A stretch of 6,798 bases of DNA from an uncultured Prevotellaceae bacterium (GTDB lineage: Bacteria; Bacteroidota; Bacteroidia; Bacteroidales; Muribaculaceae). The notes under the pieces are model-generated. The model was not told the DNA's origin, did no database searches, and saw only the letters and a list, made by a program, of their open reading frames with translations. Both the position numbers and the translations under genes were made by a program. The DNA lies in contig CALBLR010000219.1 of the NCBI GenBank assembly GCA_937896015.1, positions 1 to 6,798 on the forward strand, in the 5' to 3' direction. This document shows, piece by piece, positions 1 through 4,100 of the stretch; positions within the stretch are counted from its first letter, which is position 1; the number at the start of each line of letters is the position of its first letter.

Positions 1-12
1 GGATAATATCCC

Positions 13-61
13 CCTTCAACTCTGATCTTTGATCCTTCAACCTTAATCTTTCAACCTTCAA
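13..61 (-). repeat. Heptanucleotide tandem repeat across the CDP-alcohol gene stop
   Basis: Reading the minus strand from 61 down to 13 gives seven successive 7-mers: TTGAAGG, TTGAAAG, ATTAAGG, TTGAAGG, ATCAAAG, ATCAGAG, TTGAAGG. Three are identical and the others differ at one to three positions. The first two with the third, and the fourth with the next two, also give a 21-bp higher-order period. The TGA stop (51-53) lies in the second unit. The end of the protein (KVEG) is therefore encoded by the repeat, and the downstream units would continue in the same frame as KVEGSKI-like heptapeptides if the stop were absent. The repeat is seen directly; its origin by slippage is inferred. Confidence 0.85.
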
Positions 62-1016
62 CCTTACTCTCCAACTCGGCTGTGAATTTGCGGCAAAAGC
101 GCTCGTGGCACAGAATCATGTACACCATCATCAGGTTGAGCACCACCAGCTCGAAGGCAAAGTAGAGCCACGGCATCTTTATGATCACCGAGATGAACAT
201 GGCAATGATGCGCGTGTTAAACGACAGCATGTTGGTGTACTTCATCATGGGCAGGCTCTTGCGGCGGAACGCGTCGCGGAAGCTTTGCGGCACATCGTCG
301 CCATATCGGCTGCGCAAGGCCCGGCGCAGGCGCTGCATGCAGGGCGTCATCACCTCCTGGTTGGCCGTGTAGTTGCGATACACGCTCAGCGTGAGCCGCT
401 TCATCAGGTTGCCCTTCCACGGCATTTGGCGCAGCTGCTCGTCGAGCTGCTCGGTGCTGTCGAGCTCGCTGCCGTCCTTGCCCTTCAAAAAGTAGAGGTG
501 GAACTGGCGGTAATAGTCGGCCATGGCGGCCTGCTTGGCGTGGCAGCCGCCGGCGCACACCGCCAGCAGCCATATCACCCACTTGTGGTCGGCGAAAAAG
601 GTGCCCAGCAGGTTGTCGCCAAAGTTGATTTCGCGAAACACCAGGGCAAAGTAGATGGCCACAAACCAGAAGTCGCCGCTCACACCGTCGAGTATGCGCC
701 CCAGGCGCGAATACTGCTTGGTGAGTCGCGCCAGCTGGCCGTCGGCGCTGTCAAACGTGTTGGCCCACACAATTAGGAATATGCCCACGTAGTTGAGCCA
801 CACCAGGGGCTGCGCCCCGAAGTAGAGCAGCACTCCGCCAGCCACGCCGAGAAAAATCGAGGCTATGGTTATGGTGTTGGGCGTGATGCCCAGGCGCGCG
901 CACAGCAGTGCCCACGCATAGCCCAAAGGGCGGTAGAAAAACAGGTCGATGTGCTCCTCGGTGTCCATCGACTTTAGCGACTGCTTGTATTGCCGCTTTA
1001 TTTCCTGAAAATTCAT
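51..1016 (-). CDS. CDP-alcohol phosphotransferase family membrane protein
   Basis: A 321-residue integral membrane enzyme of the CDP-alcohol phosphatidyltransferase family, which moves a phospho-alcohol from a CDP carrier to an acceptor hydroxyl with release of CMP. The signature begins at Asp89: D89-SA-D92-G93-QL-A96-R97, eight residues, G106-RIL-D110, then D115, so the catalytic Asp cluster and the AR/G positions are present. The final spacing is D-x4-D instead of the family's usual D-x3-D. Hydrophobic segments lie at about 47-66, 70-88, 115-128, 145-160, 267-282 and 283-303. Between the fourth and fifth is a charged, mostly soluble stretch of about 100 residues (165-265) that makes the protein longer than the usual 180-230. 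LGITPNTIT (42-50) is the typical motif before the first helix. It is the last visible gene of the presumed operon. No identifiable Shine-Dalgarno; the TGA stop lies inside a 7-bp tandem repeat. Family firm, substrate unknown. Confidence 0.88.
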   Translation of the reverse strand: MNFQEIKRQYKQSLKSMDTEEHIDLFFYRPLGYAWALLCARLGITPNTITIASIFLGVAGGVLLYFGAQPLVWLNYVGIFLIVWANTFDSADGQLARLTKQYSRLGRILDGVSGDFWFVAIYFALVFREINFGDNLLGTFFADHKWVIWLLAVCAGGCHAKQAAMADYYRQFHLYFLKGKDGSELDSTEQLDEQLRQMPWKGNLMKRLTLSVYRNYTANQEVMTPCMQRLRRALRSRYGDDVPQSFRDAFRRKSLPMMKYTNMLSFNTRIIAMFISVIIKMPWLYFAFELVVLNLMMVYMILCHERFCRKFTAELESKVEG

Positions 1017-1128
1017 CTAATCTCTATTTATATGTATAAATCTTTGAAACAGTTTTTTCTCATACGCGCGTAGAGTGGCAAGTGCCTCACGGCACACGCT
1101 GCCCTTCCGCGGCAGGCTGACGCAGAAT
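1017..1128 (-). other. 112-bp gap with two short hairpins between the ATP-grasp and CDP-alcohol genes
   Basis: This is the longest gap inside the presumed operon. Its half next to the ATP-grasp gene is GC-rich and contains two small stem-loops: 5-bp arms 1082-1086 and 1091-1095 (GTGCC/GGCAC, 4-nt loop), and 5-bp arms 1099-1103 and 1111-1115 (CTGCC/GGCAG, 7-nt loop). The half next to the CDP-alcohol gene is AT-rich. No TAnnTTTG box was found, and there is no T-run after the stems. It may be a processing or attenuation site, or simply a spacer; the sequence does not decide. Confidence 0.35.
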
Positions 1129-2004
1129 TTATTTGCGCTTCTGCTCCCATTCCTTGACCATGCCCAGCACGCGCTTGGCAATGTGTGGGGCGGCCTCGGC
1201 GCGGCACGGCGCAAAGCTGGGCCAGTCGTTGAAGTCGATGATGCGCATTTTGCCGTCGGCGCCCACAATGCAGTCGCCGCCATACACCTCCACGTTGAGC
1301 TCGTCGGCGGCGCGGTTGCAGATGTCCTTAAGCTCCTGCTCATCAAACTTTATGCCCTGCGACTTGCCGTTCACAGCCTCGTAGCCATATTTGCTGTGGC
1401 CCGCGTCGAAGGGGTAGAACCAGTAGAAAAACGCGGTGCCGCGCACTCCGTAGAACTTAATCAGGTCGCCCTCCAGATGCACGTTGATCACAGCGCGCTT
1501 TATGCCGCGCAAAAAGTATTCCTGCAGCACCTCCTGCGCCTCCTCGGGGTGGCGCACATAGCTCACGTCCTCCTTGTGCATGGCGTGGAAGTCGCCGCGC
1601 TTAATCCAGCAGCTTTTGAAGCCGCTCTTCTTCAGCATGGGCTTCACAGCCTCGTCGGTGTCCACAATTAGGCTGTCGGGGTAGGGGATGCCGTTGCCCA
1701 GCAGAATGCGCGTCATGCGCTCGCGGGTGCAGTTCTCTATGCCGTAGCCCGAGTTCACCACCAGGCGGCCCTCGTCTTCAAGTCGCTGCAGGCGTTCGAT
1801 GCTTTCGCGCTCGCGGCACATGTTCAGAATTATGTCCTCGCTCACGCCGGCGCCGTTAAACTGCTCCTCGCTGTAGATGTTCACCAGGCATCCGCGCTTG
1901 CGCAGCTGCTCGGCGGCCGCGTTGAAGATGGCTGTGTCGTTGCCTATGTGGTTGGGCGAGTAGGCGCCTGCGCGCATGATTCCGGCTATTTTAATCTCTG
2001 CCAT
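1129..2004 (-). CDS. ATP-grasp family protein, substrate unknown
   Basis: A 291-residue soluble protein whose C-terminal two thirds read as an ATP-grasp fold, used by ligases and some kinases that go through an acyl-phosphate or direct phosphoryl transfer. Visible elements: NSGYGIENCTRERMTRIL (84-101) followed by GIPYPDS (105-111), the usual pre-ATP segment; CWIKRGD (132-138) with Lys135 as probable ATP contact; INVHLEGDLIKFYGV (173-187), the hinge and following strand; and VYGGDCIV (240-247) plus IIDFNDWPSF (255-264), where Asp257 and Asn259 fit the paired Mg-binding residues near the end of the domain. Residues 1-60 (IKIAGIMRAGAYSPNHIGND) look like the N-terminal pre-ATP-grasp domain. No membrane segment or signal peptide. 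It sits between the nucleotidyltransferase and the CDP-alcohol phosphotransferase, so it probably phosphorylates or ligates the molecule they handle. RimK-like ligases and inositol-polyphosphate kinases share a similar terminal D-x-N motif; I cannot assign it to either. The start ATG follows ATTAAGAAT; stop TAA. Confidence 0.75.
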   Translation of the reverse strand: MAEIKIAGIMRAGAYSPNHIGNDTAIFNAAAEQLRKRGCLVNIYSEEQFNGAGVSEDIILNMCRERESIERLQRLEDEGRLVVNSGYGIENCTRERMTRILLGNGIPYPDSLIVDTDEAVKPMLKKSGFKSCWIKRGDFHAMHKEDVSYVRHPEEAQEVLQEYFLRGIKRAVINVHLEGDLIKFYGVRGTAFFYWFYPFDAGHSKYGYEAVNGKSQGIKFDEQELKDICNRAADELNVEVYGGDCIVGADGKMRIIDFNDWPSFAPCRAEAAPHIAKRVLGMVKEWEQKRK

Positions 2005-2038
2005 ATATTCTTAATGTGTGTATATATAAGTTGTGTTA

Positions 2039-2743
2039 CTATGATTTTATGAACTGCTCGGCCACATCGATGTCGCTTGCGTGGTCCACGTCTATGATTT
2101 TGTCGATTGAGTAAGCCTTCAGGTTGAAGCCGGCGTCCACCAGCGCGCGCTGGAAGTTGCGCATGCGCTGCACGCCGCCCTCGATGCACTTGTCGAGCAC
2201 CTTGAATGCCGCGTCGGTCATGGCATACACTCCGCCGCTCACATATTTCGCCTCAGGCCAGCTCTGGTCGCGGAATGCGGTGATGCGCATGTCGCCGTCG
2301 GTCTCCACCCACAGCGGCTTCTCGTCTTCCACAAATGGGGTCACGGCCCACATGCCGTCGTGACTGGCGTCGGCCTCAAAGGCCGCTATGTAGCGCGCAA
2401 AGTCCTGCTCGCGGAATATGGTGTCGACCGTGGTCAGGCAAAACTTGCCCGGCTTCATAACGCGGCTCAGCTCCCAAAAGCTGTGCATCGAGCTGGGCGT
2501 GGTTTTCACCACCACGTTCAGCTCCACGCCAGGGCGCAGTTTCACCGTGTCGAGGAACTGGCGCACCTCGGTCATGTATTCGTTCACTATTATGCTGATG
2601 CTTTCGGCGTTGCACCGCTCGAATATGCGCATCAGCCGCTCCACCATGGGCTCGCCGTTGAGCTCCACCAGTGGCTTGGGCTTGGCCACGCCCTCCTGTG
2701 CCAGACGCGAGCCTTCGCCCGCTGCTATTATCGCGTAGTTCAT
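2039..2743 (-). CDS. NTP-transferase-fold nucleotidyltransferase (probable cytidylyltransferase)
   Basis: A 234-residue soluble enzyme of the NDP-sugar pyrophosphorylase / cytidylyltransferase superfamily, which transfers NMP from an NTP to a phosphorylated sugar, polyol or amino alcohol, releasing pyrophosphate. The N-terminal signature AAGEGSRL (7-14) and KPKPLVELNGEPM (21-33) form the nucleotide-binding loop with its catalytic Lys. TTVDTIF (104-110) carries the expected metal-binding Asp107. SGGVYAM (169-175) and IIDVDHASD (216-224) match the substrate-pocket strand and the C-terminal metal-binding region. The size fits a single catalytic domain with no left-handed helix extension, closer to LicC- and inositol-phosphate cytidylyltransferase-like enzymes than to full NDP-sugar pyrophosphorylases. 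The CDP-alcohol phosphotransferase encoded two genes downstream makes CTP the likely nucleotide; the substrate is unknown. It lies 26 bp after pdxA and 34 bp before the ATP-grasp gene. The ATG has no Shine-Dalgarno; stop TAG. Superfamily assignment is firm; CTP specificity is inferred from context. Confidence 0.85.
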   Translation of the reverse strand: MNYAIIAAGEGSRLAQEGVAKPKPLVELNGEPMVERLMRIFERCNAESISIIVNEYMTEVRQFLDTVKLRPGVELNVVVKTTPSSMHSFWELSRVMKPGKFCLTTVDTIFREQDFARYIAAFEADASHDGMWAVTPFVEDEKPLWVETDGDMRITAFRDQSWPEAKYVSGGVYAMTDAAFKVLDKCIEGGVQRMRNFQRALVDAGFNLKAYSIDKIIDVDHASDIDVAEQFIKS

Positions 2744-2769
2744 ATCTGTGTGTGGTTTGTGCTGTTTGC

Positions 2770-3891
2770 TTATTTTGCCGCTATGTCGTCGTCATCGTCC
2801 TTGGTGAGGTCGAGCACCACATTGTCCTTGCTGTGGTCGAAATACTGGCGGCGCAGCGGGTTGCGGTACATCTCGTCGTTGCGCTGGCGGTTGCGGAATA
2901 TGTCGATGGCGGCATATATGGCCTGGCGCAGCGAGTTCTCGTTGGCCACGCCCTTGCCCACAATGTCGTATCCGGTGCCGTGGTCGGGGCTGGTGCGCAC
3001 GTAGGGCAGGCCGGCGGTGAAGTTCACGCCGTCGTTCATGGCCAGCGTCTTGAACGGCGCAAGGCCCTGGTCGTGATACATGGCAAGCACGCCGTCGAAG
3101 TGGCGGTACTGGCTGTTGCCGAAGAAGCCGTCGGCGGCATACGGGCCGAAGCACAGAATGCGCTCCTCATCGTTGGCCTTGTCGATGGCGGGCTTAATCA
3201 CCGTTTGCTCCTCCTTGCCCAGCATGCCGTTTTCGCCGGCGTGCGGGTTGAGCGACAGCACGGCTATGCGCGGCTTCACTATGCCGAAGTCGCGGCGCAG
3301 CGAGTCGTTGAACACGCGCAGCTTGCCCAGCACATTCTCTTCCGTAACCGCCTGCGGCACCTGGGCCAGCGGCATGTGGGTGGTCACCAGCGCCACGCGC
3401 AGGTTCTCGTTGCACATTATCATCAGCGCCTTGCCCCCGTCGCCCAGGCTGGCCTCCAGATATTCGGTGTGGCCGGGAAACGAGAACTCCTCGCTGTGAA
3501 TGTTGTCCTTGTTGATAGGGGCGGTCACCAGCACGTCGATCTTGCCGTTTTTCAGGTCGCTCACGGCGGCCTCAAGTGCAAGGAATGCTGCACGGCCTGC
3601 CTGCTTGCTTGGCTGGCCCAGTTCCACCTTTATCTCAGTGTCTTGGCACACCTCCACCAGGTTGGGCAGCGTGTCCTTTATGTTGTCCACCGAGCGCACG
3701 TTGTTGATTTGGTAGGCCTGCATTTCGATGGCCTTGCGGTGGTAGGCCAGAATTTTTGCCGAGCCGTAGATCACAGGAGTGCAAAGCTCCATTATTTGCG
3801 GATTGGCAAGGGCCTTGAGTATCACCTCATATCCGATTCCGTTGGTGTCCCCTTGGGTAATGCCAACGCGTACTTTTTTATTGTTAGCCAT
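2770..3891 (-). CDS. pdxA: 4-hydroxythreonine-4-phosphate dehydrogenase PdxA
   Basis: Cytoplasmic NAD-dependent dehydrogenase of the DXP-dependent vitamin B6 pathway. It oxidises 4-phosphohydroxy-L-threonine; after decarboxylation the product condenses with deoxyxylulose phosphate, through PdxJ, to pyridoxine 5'-phosphate. Family landmarks over 373 residues: an N-terminal GDTNGIGYEV (14-23, the family's GDPxGIGPE block), VTAPINKDN (122-130), PGHTEY (139-144), THMPL (171-175), NPHAGE (215-220), MYHDQGLAPFK (271-281) and SPDHGTG (301-307). His172, His217 and His273 fit the three divalent-metal ligands known in E. coli PdxA. The protein is about 40 residues longer than the E. coli enzyme; the extra length is a charged C-terminal tail (about 332-373) ending in a run of five Asp. 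It is the first gene of the presumed operon, 26 bp before the nucleotidyltransferase gene. The ATG is preceded by AT-rich sequence without Shine-Dalgarno; stop TAA. PdxA-like paralogues acting on other 4-phospho-hydroxyacids exist, but nothing here favours one. Confidence 0.95.
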   Translation of the reverse strand: MANNKKVRVGITQGDTNGIGYEVILKALANPQIMELCTPVIYGSAKILAYHRKAIEMQAYQINNVRSVDNIKDTLPNLVEVCQDTEIKVELGQPSKQAGRAAFLALEAAVSDLKNGKIDVLVTAPINKDNIHSEEFSFPGHTEYLEASLGDGGKALMIMCNENLRVALVTTHMPLAQVPQAVTEENVLGKLRVFNDSLRRDFGIVKPRIAVLSLNPHAGENGMLGKEEQTVIKPAIDKANDEERILCFGPYAADGFFGNSQYRHFDGVLAMYHDQGLAPFKTLAMNDGVNFTAGLPYVRTSPDHGTGYDIVGKGVANENSLRQAIYAAIDIFRNRQRNDEMYRNPLRRQYFDHSKDNVVLDLTKDDDDDIAAK

Positions 3892-3975
3892 TAAAAATCA
3901 ATCATTTGTGGCCACTGCACCCCGGTGCGCAGCCGCGCGGCACACGCATCAGGGCACAATGACCCATTATAAACA
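3892..3975 (-). promoter_or_regulatory. GC-rich leader of pdxA with short palindromes
   Basis: This is the predicted 5' untranslated region of the pdxA operon. Unlike the other AT-rich leaders in the window, its middle is strongly GC-rich. It contains the perfect palindrome GCCGCGCGGC (3932-3941), a short hairpin with GCAC/GTGC arms (3917-3920 and 3925-3928), and the palindrome GTGGCCAC (3908-3915). The last 15 or so bases before the ATG are AT-rich, leaving the start codon accessible. I do not recognise a known riboswitch class. Whether the leader regulates expression is an inference from composition only. Confidence 0.3.
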
Positions 3976-3980
3976 ACTCG

Positions 3981-4012
3981 TAAAGATAGCGCATTTTCGC
4001 CACACCTGCAAA
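3981..4012 (-). promoter_or_regulatory. Candidate promoter of the pdxA operon
   Basis: On the minus strand there is TTTG (4009-4012), then 20 nt, then TATCTTTA (3981-3988). This matches the Bacteroidota pattern TTTG-N19/20-TAnnTTTG at every defined position except the last G of the -7 box. Transcription would begin near 3975, leaving a leader of about 84 nt before pdxA. It lies between the valS 3' hairpin and pdxA, where a promoter for the four-gene unit is expected. No comparably good element was found in the three gaps further downstream. Confidence 0.6.
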
Positions 4013-4044
4013 TCCACGCGCCCGCCCACGCCCGCATTAGCGCA

Positions 4045-4080
4045 GCGCGCCCGCTCCCCGATGTGAGGGGGCGGGCGCGC
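4045..4080 (-). terminator. GC-rich hairpin after valS, probable transcript end
   Basis: An almost perfect inverted repeat begins 20 bases beyond the valS stop codon. The arms are 4045-4059 and 4067-4080. They pair over 14 bp, nearly all G-C, with one bulged T (4055) and a 7-nt loop (4060-4066). No T-run follows on the minus strand (the next bases read TGCGCTAATG), so it is not a textbook intrinsic terminator. It may act as a 3' stabilising stem or as a terminator that does not need a U-tract. The structure itself is certain; its role as the valS 3' end is inferred from position. Because it is a palindrome it could also form in a plus-strand transcript, but no plus-strand gene is seen. Confidence 0.7.
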
Positions 4081-4100
4081 AGTGTGTTGGTGTTGGTGTG

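Noticed and set aside
105..776. A 223-codon plus-strand open frame opposite the CDP-alcohol gene
   Set aside because: Low-complexity His/Gln-rich translation that mirrors the codon bias of the real gene on the other strand.
2005..2038. AT-rich gap between the nucleotidyltransferase and ATP-grasp genes as an internal promoter
   Set aside because: Only 34 bp and no TAnnTTTG or TTTG pair; simple operon spacing explains it.
51..2743. Assigning the cassette to inositol-phosphate lipid synthesis
   Set aside because: The enzyme classes would fit, but no inositol-phosphate synthase or phosphatase gene is in the window and no residue pattern I can read fixes the substrate.
2671..3894. A 407-codon plus-strand open frame opposite pdxA, longer than pdxA itself
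   Set aside because: Its translation is a Val/His/Ala/Leu-rich shadow with no family motif, and it lies antisense to a clearly conserved enzyme. Long antisense frames are expected where codon third positions are GC-rich.
4084..4100. Short GTGTTG tandem repeat (nearly three copies) right after the valS stop
   Set aside because: Too short to be called a repeat element; probably just unstructured spacer between the stop and the hairpin.
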